Source of the DNA: an uncultured Caulobacter sp.
GTDB taxonomy: Bacteria; Pseudomonadota; Alphaproteobacteria; Caulobacterales; Caulobacteraceae
DNA: 64,000 nucleotides
Assembly (NCBI GenBank): GCA_913776195.1
Contig: CAJYMH010000020.1
Coordinates: forward strand, 1 to 64,000
Direction: 5' to 3'
Shown: positions 18,415-27,674 of the stretch, one piece after another
Layout of the letters: every line of letters starts with the position of its first letter
How positions within the stretch are numbered: position 1 is the stretch's first letter
Translations under genes and position numbers: made by a program
The notes under the pieces: generated by a model
Seen by the model: the letters and a program-made list of their open reading frames with translations, nothing else
What the model was told of the DNA's origin: nothing
Databases searched by the model: none

Positions 18415-18554
18415 TTCGTAAGCCTCATTCTCAGAATATAGCAAAACGCGCAAGTCACCGCGTTATCGGATAGCGACTTTGGCGCGCCGCTTGGAGGAAA
18501 GCCAGTGCTATCCCGATATATGGGAGAAAATTGCCATATGAGGAGCATCTCTCA
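18415..18554. promoter_or_regulatory. Divergent rhamnose promoter region with dyads
   Basis: A 140-base region lies between the iclR and rhmD starts. Visible dyads are ATTCTCAGAAT (18427-18437, perfect around a central C), CGTTATCGGATAGCG (18461-18475, one mismatch between arms) and TCCCGATATATGGGA (18511-18525, four-base outer arms). Any of these could be the IclR site. AGGAG at 18541-18545 is the rhmD ribosome site. Confidence 0.5.
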
Positions 18555-19748
18555 ATGAGCCGGCTACCTAAGATCAAGCATGTCCGCGCCTTCGTCGTGA
18601 AAAACGACGGCAAGGGCGGCGGCGCTGACTATCATGATCAGGGCGACGGCCACTGGATCGATGACCACATCGCCACTCCCATGGCGAAGTACCCCGAGTA
18701 CCGCCAGAGCCGCCGCAGCTTCGGCATCAACGTGCTGGGCACGCTGGTGGTGGAGATCGAGGCCGAGAACGGCGTCGTCGGCTTCGCGGTGACCACCGGC
18801 GGCGAGCCCGCCGCCTACATCGTCGAGAAGCACCTGGCCCGCTTCCTCGAGGGACGCGATCCGACCGAGGTCGAGAAGATCTGGGATCAGATGTACTTCT
18901 CGACCCAGTACTATGGCCGCAAGGGTCTCGTGGTGAACGCCATCTCGGGCGTCGATCTGGCGCTTTGGGACCTTCTGGGCCGCCTGCGTCAGGAGCCTGT
19001 GTTCGCCATGCTCGGCGGCGCGGTGCGCGACGAGCTGCAGTTCTACGCCACCGGCGCCCGGCCGGACCTGGCCAAGAAGATGGGCTTCATCGGGGGCAAG
19101 ATGCCCCTCCACCACGGCCCGGCCGAAGGTGATGAAGGCCTGAAGAAGAATCTGGCTGAACTCGAAGCCATGCGGAACGCGTGCGGCGACGACTTCTGGC
19201 TGATGTTCGACTGCTGGATGGCGCTGGACCTGAACTACGCGACCAAGCTGGCCCACGCCGCCAATAAGTACGGGCTGAAGTGGATCGAGGAATGCCTCAG
19301 CCCCGACGACTACTGGGGCTATCAGGCGCTAAAGAAGAACGCGCCCGACGGCATGCTGGTCACCACAGGCGAGCACGAAGCCACCCGCTGGGGCTTCCGC
19401 ATGCTGCTGGAGATGGAATGCTGCGACATCATCCAGCCCGATGTGGGCTGGTGCGGCGGCGTCACCGAGCTGATCAAGATCTCCGCCATGGCCGACGCCA
19501 AGGGCGTGCTGATGATCCCCCACGGCTCCTCGGTCTACAGCTACCACTTCGTGGTGACGCGCCATAACAGCCCGTTCGCCGAGTTTCTGATGATGGCGCC
19601 GAAGGCCGACGAGGTCGTGCCGATGTTCCATCCGCAACTGATCGGCGAACCCGTCCCGGTGAACGGTCGCTTGAAGGTTCCCGACACCCCCGGCTTCGGC
19701 GTCGAGCTGAACCGCGACATCGCTCTCCATCGCCCTTACGCGCGATAA
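18555..19748 (+). CDS. rhmD: L-rhamnonate dehydratase
   Basis: An enolase-superfamily dehydratase of 397 residues that converts L-rhamnonate to 2-keto-3-deoxy-L-rhamnonate. Diagnostic RhmD segments are [19 protein letters not shown] near the start, metal-ligand regions [20 protein letters not shown] and [11 protein letters not shown], and the acid-base region QPDVGWCGG followed by [12 protein letters not shown]. The start ATG 18555 has AGGAG nine bases upstream; an upstream TTG at 18531 was not chosen. It is the first gene of a six- or seven-gene plus-strand operon and carries the dehydration step of the rhamnose pathway. Confidence 0.95.
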   Translation: MSRLPKIKHVRAFVVKNDGKGGGADYHDQGDGHWIDDHIATPMAKYPEYRQSRRSFGINVLGTLVVEIEAENGVVGFAVTTGGEPAAYIVEKHLARFLEGRDPTEVEKIWDQMYFSTQYYGRKGLVVNAISGVDLALWDLLGRLRQEPVFAMLGGAVRDELQFYATGARPDLAKKMGFIGGKMPLHHGPAEGDEGLKKNLAELEAMRNACGDDFWLMFDCWMALDLNYATKLAHAANKYGLKWIEECLSPDDYWGYQALKKNAPDGMLVTTGEHEATRWGFRMLLEMECCDIIQPDVGWCGGVTELIKISAMADAKGVLMIPHGSSVYSYHFVVTRHNSPFAEFLMMAPKADEVVPMFHPQLIGEPVPVNGRLKVPDTPGFGVELNRDIALHRPYAR

Positions 19749-19767
19749 CCAAAAGGCTCCTCCCCTA

Positions 19768-20631
19768 ATGAAGCTTCTACGCTATGGCCCCAAGGGCCAG
19801 GAAAAGCCGGGCCTGCTGGATGCGGAAGGCCGCATCCGCGACCTGTCCGGCCACGTGACGGACATCACCCCCGCCCAGCTGTACGGCGAGGAACTCGCCA
19901 AGCTGAAGGCGATCGACCCGACCACCCTGCCCGTCGTCGAGGGCGAGCCCCGCTACGGCGTGCCGGTGAACGGCAGCCGCAAGTTCATCGCCATCGGTCT
20001 GAACTTCGCCGACCACGCCGCTGAATCGAACCTGCCGGAGCCGTCCGAGCCGGTGGTCTTCATGAAGGCCATCTCCTGCCTGAGCGGCCCGAACGACACC
20101 GTCGTCATCCCGCGCGGTTCGCTGAAGACCGACTGGGAAGTCGAACTGGGCATCGTCATCGGCAAGCCCGCCTCCTACGTCGAGCAGGCCGACGCCCTCG
20201 ACCACGTGGCCGGCTACGTCCTGATCAACGACGTGTCGGAACGCGCCTTCCAGACGGAACGCGGCGGCACCTGGGACAAGGGCAAGGGTTGCGACACCTT
20301 CGGCCCCGTCGGCCCCTGGATCGTGACCACCGATGAGGTCGGCGACGTCCAGAAGCTGGACATGTGGCTCGACCTGAACGGCAAGCGCATGCAGACAGGC
20401 AACACCAAGACCATGATCTTCGGCGTGGCCGAGATCGTCTCCTACGTCAGCCAGTTCATGACGCTGGAGCCAGGCGACCTGATCACCACCGGCACGCCTC
20501 CGGGCGTGGGCCTCGGCCAGAAGCCGGAGCCGTTCTACCTGAAGGCCGGCGACGTCATGACGCTCGGCATCGAAAAGCTCGGCCAGCAGCGCCAAGACGT
20601 CGTCGCCTGGTCGAAGGAAGCCGTTTCGTGA
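19768..20631 (+). CDS. FAH-family 2,4-diketo-3-deoxy-L-rhamnonate hydrolase
   Basis: A fumarylacetoacetate-hydrolase-family enzyme of 287 residues. Metal-ligand acids are seen in LKTDWEVELGIVIG and in VLINDVSERAFQ, with MTLEPGDLITTGTPPGVGLG near the end. In known non-phosphorylative L-rhamnose pathways of the dehydrogenase/hydrolase type (Sphingomonas LRA6), this enzyme cleaves 2,4-diketo-3-deoxy-L-rhamnonate to pyruvate and L-lactate. The match to that pathway rests on its neighbours rhmD and the SDR gene, with which it overlaps by four bases (GTGA), and on the lactate dehydrogenase across the divergent promoter. Confidence 0.88.
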   Translation: MKLLRYGPKGQEKPGLLDAEGRIRDLSGHVTDITPAQLYGEELAKLKAIDPTTLPVVEGEPRYGVPVNGSRKFIAIGLNFADHAAESNLPEPSEPVVFMKAISCLSGPNDTVVIPRGSLKTDWEVELGIVIGKPASYVEQADALDHVAGYVLINDVSERAFQTERGGTWDKGKGCDTFGPVGPWIVTTDEVGDVQKLDMWLDLNGKRMQTGNTKTMIFGVAEIVSYVSQFMTLEPGDLITTGTPPGVGLGQKPEPFYLKAGDVMTLGIEKLGQQRQDVVAWSKEAVS

Positions 20632-21377
20632 GCGTGTACCAAGGACGTTTCACCGGCCGCACCGCGGTCGTGACCGGCGGCGCTTCGGGCCTGGGCAAGG
20701 CCGCCGCCGCGCGCATCATCGCCGAGGGCGGCCAGGTCTGCTTGTGGGATCTGAACGCCGAAGCCCTGGCCAAGGCCGCGGAAGAGATCGGCGCCAAGCA
20801 CGTTGTCGCTCTCGACGTCGCCGATCCGACCGCCGTCGCCGCGGCCGCCAAGGAGTCCAACGAGACCTTGGGCCGCATCGACATCCTGGTCGCTTCGGCC
20901 GGCATCACCGGCGCCACCGTGCCGGTGCAGGACTTCCCGATCGACAGCTGGCGGCGCGTCATCGACATCAACCTGAACGGCGTCTTCTACTGCTGCCGCG
21001 AAGTGGTGCCCTTCATGCTGGCCAACGGCTACGGCCGCATCGTCAACGTGGCCTCTGTCGCCGGCAAGGAAGGCAACCCGAACGCCAGCGCCTATTCGGC
21101 GTCGAAGGCGGGCGTCATCGGCCTGACCAAGTCGCTGGGCAAGGAGCTGGCGGGCAAGGGCGTCATCGCCAACAGCCTGACGCCGGCCACCTTCGAGAGC
21201 CCGATCCTGGAGCAGCTTCCGCAAAGTCAGGTCGACTACATGCGCTCGAAGATCCCCATGGGCCGCCTGGGCGAAGTGCACGAAAGCGCCGCCATGGTCT
21301 GCTTCATGGCGTCCGAGGAATGCAGCTTCACGACCGCCTCGACCTTCGATACGTCGGGCGGACGGACGACCTATTAG
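20628..21377 (+). CDS. 2-keto-3-deoxy-L-rhamnonate 4-dehydrogenase (SDR)
   Basis: A 249-residue short-chain dehydrogenase. The start GTG 20628 overlaps the hydrolase TGA, with AAGGAAG upstream at seven bases, so translation is coupled. The nucleotide motif is VVTGGASGLGKAAAARI, and catalytic Ser/Tyr/Lys are in NVASVAGKEGNPNASAYSAS followed by K. In the Sphingomonas-type L-rhamnose pathway (LRA5), such an enzyme oxidises C4 of 2-keto-3-deoxy-L-rhamnonate to give the substrate of the preceding hydrolase. The specific substrate is inferred from context. Confidence 0.87.
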   Translation: MSVYQGRFTGRTAVVTGGASGLGKAAAARIIAEGGQVCLWDLNAEALAKAAEEIGAKHVVALDVADPTAVAAAAKESNETLGRIDILVASAGITGATVPVQDFPIDSWRRVIDINLNGVFYCCREVVPFMLANGYGRIVNVASVAGKEGNPNASAYSASKAGVIGLTKSLGKELAGKGVIANSLTPATFESPILEQLPQSQVDYMRSKIPMGRLGEVHESAAMVCFMASEECSFTTASTFDTSGGRTTY

Positions 21378-21387
21378 GGGCCTGCTG

Positions 21388-22290
21388 GTGGACCGCGAAC
21401 CGCGCATCGTCGATCCGCACGTCCACCTCTGGGACCTGTCGCGCGCCCGCTATGGGTGGCTGCAGGATGATCCCCTGCCGAACAATCCGGCGGGGGACAT
21501 GTCCCCCATCGCGCATCGCGACTATCTGCTGAAAGACTATCTGGCGGATGTCGGCCCCTGGCGCGTCGAGAAGATCGTCCACGTCGAGGCAGGCATGCCG
21601 CGCGGCCTGCAGCTGGGCGAAACCGACTGGCTTCAGGCCATCGCTGATCAGCAGGGCTATCCCATCGGGATTGTCGCCGGGGCGGACATGCTCGATCCCG
21701 ATCTCGACGCCCTGCTGGAGGCCCACGCCCAGCGCGCCAACGTACGCGGCGTGCGCCAGATCATCTGCTGGCACGCCGATCCGCTGAAGACCTATAACGA
21801 CCGCGATCTGCTGGACGATCCGGTTTGGGAGGCCGGTTTCGCCCTGCTCGCCAAACACAAGCTATCCTTCGATCTGCAGCTCTATCCCACGCAGATGACC
21901 AAGGCCGCCGCGCTCGCCGCACGCCATCCGGACATCCCGATGATCGTCAATCACGCAGGCCTGCCGACGGATCGAGACGAGGCCGGCATGACGGCGTGGC
22001 GCGACGGTCTGCGCCTGCTGGCCGCGCATCCGCAGGTGTCGATCAAGATCTCCGGCCTCGGCATCACCGACCGCGCCTGGACGCTCGACTCCATCCGCCC
22101 CATCGTCCTGGAATGCATCGACATCTTCGGGGCGGACCGGGCCATGTTCGCCAGCGACTTCCCGGTCGAGAAGGTGCACGGCGGCTTTGACGCCTTCTAC
22201 GCCGCCTTCCATGCCATCACCGCCGATTTCGGCAACACAGAACGTGACAACCTCTTCGCGGCGAACGCGGAGCGGATCTACCGCATCTGA
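21388..22290 (+). CDS. Amidohydrolase-2 family L-rhamnono-lactonase
   Basis: A 300-residue TIM-barrel metal hydrolase of the amidohydrolase-2 / COG3618 type, the family that contains L-rhamnono- and L-fucono-lactonases. The metal motif DPHVHLWDL is at residues 9-17, VNHAGLPTDRDE lies in the middle, and MFASDFPVEK with the catalytic Asp is near the C-terminus. The start is GTG 21388 with AGGGG seven bases upstream. It lies ten bases after the SDR gene. In this operon it should hydrolyse L-rhamnono-1,4-lactone to L-rhamnonate, the step between the dehydrogenase at 16821-17582 and rhmD. Confidence 0.88.
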   Translation: MDREPRIVDPHVHLWDLSRARYGWLQDDPLPNNPAGDMSPIAHRDYLLKDYLADVGPWRVEKIVHVEAGMPRGLQLGETDWLQAIADQQGYPIGIVAGADMLDPDLDALLEAHAQRANVRGVRQIICWHADPLKTYNDRDLLDDPVWEAGFALLAKHKLSFDLQLYPTQMTKAAALAARHPDIPMIVNHAGLPTDRDEAGMTAWRDGLRLLAAHPQVSIKISGLGITDRAWTLDSIRPIVLECIDIFGADRAMFASDFPVEKVHGGFDAFYAAFHAITADFGNTERDNLFAANAERIYRI

Positions 22291-22350
22291 TTTCATCCGC
22301 CGACGCCGCACGAAGACGGCCAGGCCCCTGAGGACACCAGGAGACAGCAC

Positions 22351-23610
22351 ATGGTCATCGAGACCGACGCCGCGCACACCAAGGGCGGCCTGGCCACGCC
22401 CGCGGGGAACCTGAAGGGTCCCCTCGCCTTCGCTATCGCCTGCTTCCTGATCTGGGGGCTCGCCTACGGCCTGCTGGACGTGCTGAACAAGCACTTCCAG
22501 GAGACTCTGAGCATTAGCCAGGCCGACAGCGCCTGGCTGCAGATCGCCTATTTCGGCGCCTATCTGTTGCTGTCTATTCCCGCCGGCATGCTGCTTCACG
22601 CGCGGGGCTACAAGTTCGGCATCGTCACCGGCCTGATCGTCACGGCCATCGGCGCCCTGCTGTTCATCCCGGCCGCCGGCATGGGCCAGTTCGCGCCTTT
22701 CGTCGGCTCAATGTTCGTGCTTGCCGCCGGGCTGTGCGTGCTGGAGACCTCGGCAGACACCTACGTCAACGTGTTGGGCGATCCGGCCAAGGCGCCGCAG
22801 CGCCTGAACCTGGCGCAGTCGTTCAACGCTCTGGGCGTGTTCTTCGGCCCCCTGATCGGCGGCGCGGTGTTCTTCAGCCCGACCACCACCGAGGCCCTGG
22901 GCGGCGCGACCCGGTCGATCCAGATCGTCTACGGCTTGATCGCCGCCGCCGTCGTCATCTTCGCCTTGGCGGTCTGGCGCGCACGCCTGCCGGAAACGGG
23001 TCTGGCCGACCACGGTGAAAGCAGCGGCGACGGCCCCGTCCGCCCGCTGTCGCAACAGCCGCACTTCGTCGCCGGCGTCATCACCCAGGCGCTCTACATC
23101 GGCGCCCAGGTCGGCATCGGCGCCTATTTCATCAATCTGGTGACCCACAACTGGCAGGGCCTGTCCTCGCAACAGGGCGCCTTCATGCTGTCCCTCGCCG
23201 CCATCGGCTATCTGGTCGGTCGTTTCGCCGCAACGGCCCTGCTGCTGCGTATTCAGCCGCGCGTGCTGCTGACGGCCTACGGGATCATCAATGTGATCCT
23301 GACCCTCATCGTCGCCGCCGGCATCGACAAGGTCTCGCCCATCGCCCTGATCGCGGTGTTCTTCTTCATGTCGACCATGTTCGCGACCATCTTCGCCCTG
23401 GGCACCACCGGCCTGGGCGCCGCGACCAAGAAGGCCTCGTCCCTGATGGTCATGGCCATCGGCGGCGGCGTCCTGCTGCCCTGGCCCATGGGCAAGGTCG
23501 CCGACCTCTACGGCGCCAATATCGCTTTCCTGATGCCGGCCGCCTGCTTCATGGTCGTCGCCTGGTACGGCTGGAAAGGCGCGGGCCTAGGCCGCCAGGA
23601 GGCGATCTGA
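22351..23610 (+). CDS. FucP-like sugar:proton symporter (MFS), probable L-rhamnose permease
   Basis: A 419-residue major facilitator with twelve predicted membrane segments, of the FucP (L-fucose:H+ symporter) type. FucP-like signatures are CFLIWGLAYGLLDVLNKHFQ in helix 1, VLETSADTYVNVLGDP and QSFNALGVFFGPLIGG. The start ATG 22351 has AGGAG seven bases upstream. It sits at the end of the rhamnose enzyme run and overlaps the next gene by one base (TGATG). L-rhamnose, a 6-deoxy sugar like fucose, is the expected substrate by context. Confidence 0.9.
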   Translation: MVIETDAAHTKGGLATPAGNLKGPLAFAIACFLIWGLAYGLLDVLNKHFQETLSISQADSAWLQIAYFGAYLLLSIPAGMLLHARGYKFGIVTGLIVTAIGALLFIPAAGMGQFAPFVGSMFVLAAGLCVLETSADTYVNVLGDPAKAPQRLNLAQSFNALGVFFGPLIGGAVFFSPTTTEALGGATRSIQIVYGLIAAAVVIFALAVWRARLPETGLADHGESSGDGPVRPLSQQPHFVAGVITQALYIGAQVGIGAYFINLVTHNWQGLSSQQGAFMLSLAAIGYLVGRFAATALLLRIQPRVLLTAYGIINVILTLIVAAGIDKVSPIALIAVFFFMSTMFATIFALGTTGLGAATKKASSLMVMAIGGGVLLPWPMGKVADLYGANIAFLMPAACFMVVAWYGWKGAGLGRQEAI

Positions 23611-25895
23611 TGCGTCTGAGGATCGCCCTGGCCGCCTTCACCCTGCTCGTCGCGCCCGCCGCCGTCATGGCGCAGGCTAATTCCGCCCACGCCGCGGCCG
23701 TGGCCCCGGCGGCGAAGATCGACCGCAAGGCCCTGGTGTCGCGGCACAATCCGGTCCTCACCGCCGTCGACCGCCATGCGCCGATCATGCTGGGCAACGG
23801 CGATATCGGCTTCACCGCCGACATCACCGGCCTGCAGACGTTTCCCGAGCAATACTCCGAACTGGCGCCGCTGCTGACCATGGCCCAATGGGCCTGGCAC
23901 AGCTTCCCGAACCCCAAGGGCTACACCGAGCAGAGCGGCCTGGTGAACGTGTCGGTCTCCGGGCGGGGCGAGCAGCCCTACGCCTGGATGAAGTCGTGGA
24001 ACGACGCGGAGACCAACCCAGCCTTCACCTGGCTGCGCGCCAATCCGCATCGCTTCTCCCTGGGCCGCGTCGGCCTGATCTTCGCCGACGGCCAGGCGCT
24101 CGACTTCGCCAAGGTGTCGACGCCGCACCAGACGCTGGACCTGTGGACCGGAACGCTGAGCAGCCGCTTCACCTACGACGGCCAGCCGGTGACGGTGACC
24201 ACGCGCGTCCATCCCGAACTCGACATGGTGATGGTCGAGGTCGCCTCCCCCCTCGTCGCCAGACGCGGGCTGGGCGTGCAGGTGCGCTATCCGACCGTGA
24301 ACCCGGCGATCAATCCGGACCCGACCAGCTTCGACAAGCAGGGCGCGCAAAGCCTTGCCGTCCTGTCCGCGAAGGCCGGCAAGACACGCATCCGCCGCAC
24401 GATCGACGAGACGACCTACTTCTCGACCATCACCGCCAACGGTCGCGTGAGGCCGGCCGGGGAGACCGGTTTCCAGGTGGCCGCTTCGGGCGGCCAACGC
24501 CTGAAAGTCATGGTCCGCTTCGACGAGGCCGACAACACCGCCGCCTCGCCGGCCTACGCCGACGGCGTGAAGGCGACAACCGCACGCTGGAACGACTTCT
24601 GGAGCAAGGGCGGCGCGGTCGACTTCTCCGGCAGCACCGATCCCCGCGCCAAGGAGTTGGAGCGTCGCGTGGTGCTGTCCCAGTACCTGTCGGCCGTGAA
24701 CGGCGCCGGCGAACTGCCGCCGCAGGAAGAAGGCCTCTTCTCCAACAGTTGGTACGGCAAGTTCCATCTGGAGATGCACCCCTGGCATTCCGGCTGGCAG
24801 GCCATGTGGGGCCACGCCGACCTTCTGGAGCGCAGCCTGCCCTGGTACGTCTCCAACCTGCCGAACGCCCGCGCCGAAGCCGCGCGGCATGGGGTCAAGG
24901 GCGCCTGGTGGCCGAAGATGGCCGGGCCGGAGGGCCGCAACAGCCCCAGCCTCGTCTCCCCCTTCATCATGTGGCAGCAGCCGCACCCGATCCTGATGGC
25001 CGAACTGGTCTGGCGGGCGGAGAAGAACCCGGCGGTGCTGAAACGCTACGGCGAGGTCGTGGAGTCCACCGCCGACCTGCTGGCCTCCTGGCCGCTGGAG
25101 CAGAACGGCCGCCTGAACCTGGGCCCGCCCCTGATCCCGGCGCAGGAGAACTACGATCCCCTGACCACGGTGAACCCGACCTTCGAGGTCGAATACTTCC
25201 GCTGGGCGCTGCAGACCGCCCAGGCTTGGCGTGAACGTCAGGGCCAGGCGCGCCGCGCTGATTGGGATGCGGCGCTGGACAAGATCGCCCCGCCTGCGAC
25301 CAGGGACGGCCTTTACCTGCCGGTGGAGAACGTGCCGGACTTCTGGACCACGGCGATGTCTGACGCTTGCCGCAACCACGCCACAGCGCCGCAATGCAAG
25401 AACCGCGACCACCCGTCGTTCCTGATGGCTTATGGCTTCATCCCGGGTGAGCGCATCGACCGCGACGCCATGGCCCGCACCTTGGCGGCCGTCGAGGCGA
25501 ATTGGGACGTGCGCCAGACCTGGGGCTGGGACTTCCCGATGATGGCAATGACAGCCGCCCGCCTGGGCGAGCCGGAAAAGGCTATCGACTGGTTGTTCGC
25601 AGATCTGAGGAACAACCAGTGGGGCGTCACAGGTATGACCCCGCGCGTCCATTTGGACGAGCATGCGGATGATCTGGTGCCCGCCTCCGCCGGCGCTGGC
25701 GGTGTGAAGATGACGGTCAAGCCGGACGGCGCGGGATACCGCCGCGCGGCCGAGACCTATTTCCCATCCAATGGCTCGCTGCTGATGGCGGTGGGACTGA
25801 TGGCCGGCGGCTGGGACGGCTCGACTGGCCACGCGCCCGGCTTCCCCAAGACCGGCTGGACCGTGCGCGTCGAAGGCCTGACGCCCGCGCCCTGA
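23610..25895 (+). CDS. Six-hairpin glycosidase-like protein, paralogue B
   Basis: A 761-residue secreted paralogue of the protein at 4290-6521, with the same blocks: MLGNGDIGFTADITGLQTF, PPQEEGLFSNSWYGKFHLEM then HPWH, GPEGRNSPS, MWQQPHPILMAEL, and RQTWGWDFPMMAMTAARLG. A Sec signal peptide ends near AAVMAQA (residue 23). The start overlaps the permease stop by one base, with AGGAGG seven bases upstream, so it is translationally coupled to the rhamnose permease. That coupling suggests it produces the imported sugar, perhaps by releasing L-rhamnose or a rhamnose-containing oligomer. This is inference; no biochemical family is recognised. Confidence 0.83.
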   Translation: MRLRIALAAFTLLVAPAAVMAQANSAHAAAVAPAAKIDRKALVSRHNPVLTAVDRHAPIMLGNGDIGFTADITGLQTFPEQYSELAPLLTMAQWAWHSFPNPKGYTEQSGLVNVSVSGRGEQPYAWMKSWNDAETNPAFTWLRANPHRFSLGRVGLIFADGQALDFAKVSTPHQTLDLWTGTLSSRFTYDGQPVTVTTRVHPELDMVMVEVASPLVARRGLGVQVRYPTVNPAINPDPTSFDKQGAQSLAVLSAKAGKTRIRRTIDETTYFSTITANGRVRPAGETGFQVAASGGQRLKVMVRFDEADNTAASPAYADGVKATTARWNDFWSKGGAVDFSGSTDPRAKELERRVVLSQYLSAVNGAGELPPQEEGLFSNSWYGKFHLEMHPWHSGWQAMWGHADLLERSLPWYVSNLPNARAEAARHGVKGAWWPKMAGPEGRNSPSLVSPFIMWQQPHPILMAELVWRAEKNPAVLKRYGEVVESTADLLASWPLEQNGRLNLGPPLIPAQENYDPLTTVNPTFEVEYFRWALQTAQAWRERQGQARRADWDAALDKIAPPATRDGLYLPVENVPDFWTTAMSDACRNHATAPQCKNRDHPSFLMAYGFIPGERIDRDAMARTLAAVEANWDVRQTWGWDFPMMAMTAARLGEPEKAIDWLFADLRNNQWGVTGMTPRVHLDEHADDLVPASAGAGGVKMTVKPDGAGYRRAAETYFPSNGSLLMAVGLMAGGWDGSTGHAPGFPKTGWTVRVEGLTPAP

Positions 25896-25944
25896 CGCGT
25901 GCGGCGAGCCTGCGCGACCTGAGTAAGATTGAAAGGACCGCCCG

Positions 25945-27387
25945 ATGACGACCTCCCGCCGCGACGCGCTCAAGGCCCTTCTGGCCGCCCCCGCCGCCGG
26001 GGCCGCCCTCGCCTCCGCTCCCGCCGTGCGGGCTCAGGCCGCGGCGTCGACCGCTGAGGGCGGTGAGGCCCGCTGGCCGGCTCCGAACACAGCCCCGCCC
26101 TCGACGCAGGAAACGCCCCCTCCCGCCAAGCCAGCGTGGTCCGGCCCTGTGCCGCTGGAATGGGTGGACCCCAAGACCAACCATCGCATCCGCCGTGTCT
26201 CGCCCGACGGCGGCGGCGGCAAGCCTTACTTCTACAAGAACATGTTCCTGTCGGGCGGCGACCTGATGGTCATCTCCTCGCCCGAGGGAATCTCGACCGT
26301 TGACCTGCGCACCTGGGGGGTGAAGCCGCTGGTGAAGGACCCCAAGGCCGATCTGATGTTCACCGGCCGCAAGACGCGGACGGTCTATTACTCGATCAAC
26401 GATCCCGTCGAAGGCCAGACGACCGAGCAAGGCCGAACCATACAAGCGATCGACGTGGATAGCGGCAAGACGCGAATGATCTGCAAGCTCGCCAATGGCC
26501 GCATCAACTCGGTGAACGCCGACGAGACCCTGCTTCTGGGCTTCGCGGAGTATGGCGCGCAACCGTTGCAGCCCCGCGTCGAGGATCCCCGCAACCGCCG
26601 CTTCGACCAGGCCGAATACGCCGCCAACGGCCCGGACGGCAAGCCGCTGAACTTCGCCCGCGCCAAGGGCGTGCGGATGCTGCAGCGCTGGGCCGCGCGC
26701 TATCCGATGGAGATTTTCGTCGTCGACGTGAAGACCGGCCAGCGCCGCGTGATCCACAAGACCAACGAATGGATCGGCCACACCCAGTTCTCGCCCACCG
26801 ACCCGCAGCAGATCATCTTCTGCCATGAGGGGCCGTGGCATCGCGTCGACCGCATGTGGGCCATCCGCGCCGACGGCTCGGGGCTGCGCAAGACACACCA
26901 GCGCACGATGAACTTCGAGATCTTCGGCCACGAGTGGTTCAGCCCGGACGGAAAGCAGGTGCACTACGACCTGCAGACCCCGCGTGGTCAGGTGTTCTGG
27001 GTCGCTTCAGTCAATCTTGAGACCGGCAAGCGCGTCTGGCGCCGGGTCGAGCAGAACGACTGGTCGGTGCACTATAACGTCTCGCCGGACGGGACCCTGT
27101 TCGCGGGCGACGGCGGCGACGCCGACATGGTCGCCCACGCCCAAGACGGCAAATGGCTGAAGCTGCTGCGGCCCGAGGCGGTCGTCGACGCCGACCCGAG
27201 CAGCGATCAGGCCGAGTTCATCGACACGCAGTACATGCGCTCCGAACCGCTGGTCGATATGTCGAACCATGACTACCGGCTGGAGCCGAATCTGACCTTC
27301 ACCCCCGACGGCAAGTGGATCGTGTTCGTGTCCAACATGCACGGCAAGAACCACGTCTACGCGGTCGAGGTCACGCGCGCCGCCTGA
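25945..27387 (+). CDS. ogl: Oligogalacturonate lyase (PL22)
   Basis: A 480-residue beta-propeller lyase that cleaves short oligogalacturonides to unsaturated monomers. Family signatures are NEWIGHTQFSPTDP (His279), IIFCHEGPWHRVDRMWAI (His294 and His299), NFEIFGHEWFSPDGK (His329) and NDWSVHYNVSPDG (His376). Unlike the usual cytoplasmic Ogl it carries a twin-arginine signal (TTSRRDALKALLAAPAAG, cleaved near residue 31) and a proline-rich stretch at about 45-65, so it should work in the periplasm. The start ATG 25945 has AAGGA seven bases upstream. It lies 49 bases after paralogue B, probably in the same transcript. Confidence 0.92.
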   Translation: MTTSRRDALKALLAAPAAGAALASAPAVRAQAAASTAEGGEARWPAPNTAPPSTQETPPPAKPAWSGPVPLEWVDPKTNHRIRRVSPDGGGGKPYFYKNMFLSGGDLMVISSPEGISTVDLRTWGVKPLVKDPKADLMFTGRKTRTVYYSINDPVEGQTTEQGRTIQAIDVDSGKTRMICKLANGRINSVNADETLLLGFAEYGAQPLQPRVEDPRNRRFDQAEYAANGPDGKPLNFARAKGVRMLQRWAARYPMEIFVVDVKTGQRRVIHKTNEWIGHTQFSPTDPQQIIFCHEGPWHRVDRMWAIRADGSGLRKTHQRTMNFEIFGHEWFSPDGKQVHYDLQTPRGQVFWVASVNLETGKRVWRRVEQNDWSVHYNVSPDGTLFAGDGGDADMVAHAQDGKWLKLLRPEAVVDADPSSDQAEFIDTQYMRSEPLVDMSNHDYRLEPNLTFTPDGKWIVFVSNMHGKNHVYAVEVTRAA

Positions 27388-27450
27388 CATCGCGCTCAGA
27401 CTCAGCGGCCCAGGATCAGTTCGGGGCCGTGCCCGCAATATCGAAGTTCC

Positions 27451-27470
27451 GAAATTCGAGATCGAATTTC
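27451..27470. repeat. 9-bp inverted repeat GAAATTCGA-GA-TCGAATTTC
   Basis: Two perfect nine-base arms are separated by GA, 63 bases after the ogl stop and 250 bases before the receptor start. The two-base spacer is too short for a terminator loop and there is no U-tract, so a protein-binding site is more likely. Confidence 0.45.
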
Positions 27471-27674
27471 AACCGAATTGGCCAGGGACGCTTCCGGGCG
27501 ACGCTCGCGCCCGACCAAGCTAATTGCCTATAAAGCTTTGCCTTTTACAGGATCGCACGGAATTCACCGCAGAGTGGCAGTCGGTGACATCGCGCACGTA
27601 TTGCAAAAATCGAGAAGCTGTTGCAATAAGTGGAACGCTGTCTTTGCGAATATGCGCGACAGTGTACCAAAAAA

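Noticed and set aside
23508-25973. Long minus-strand open frame opposite paralogue B
   Set aside because: Same shadow effect; the plus-strand protein has clear homology to a second gene in the window.
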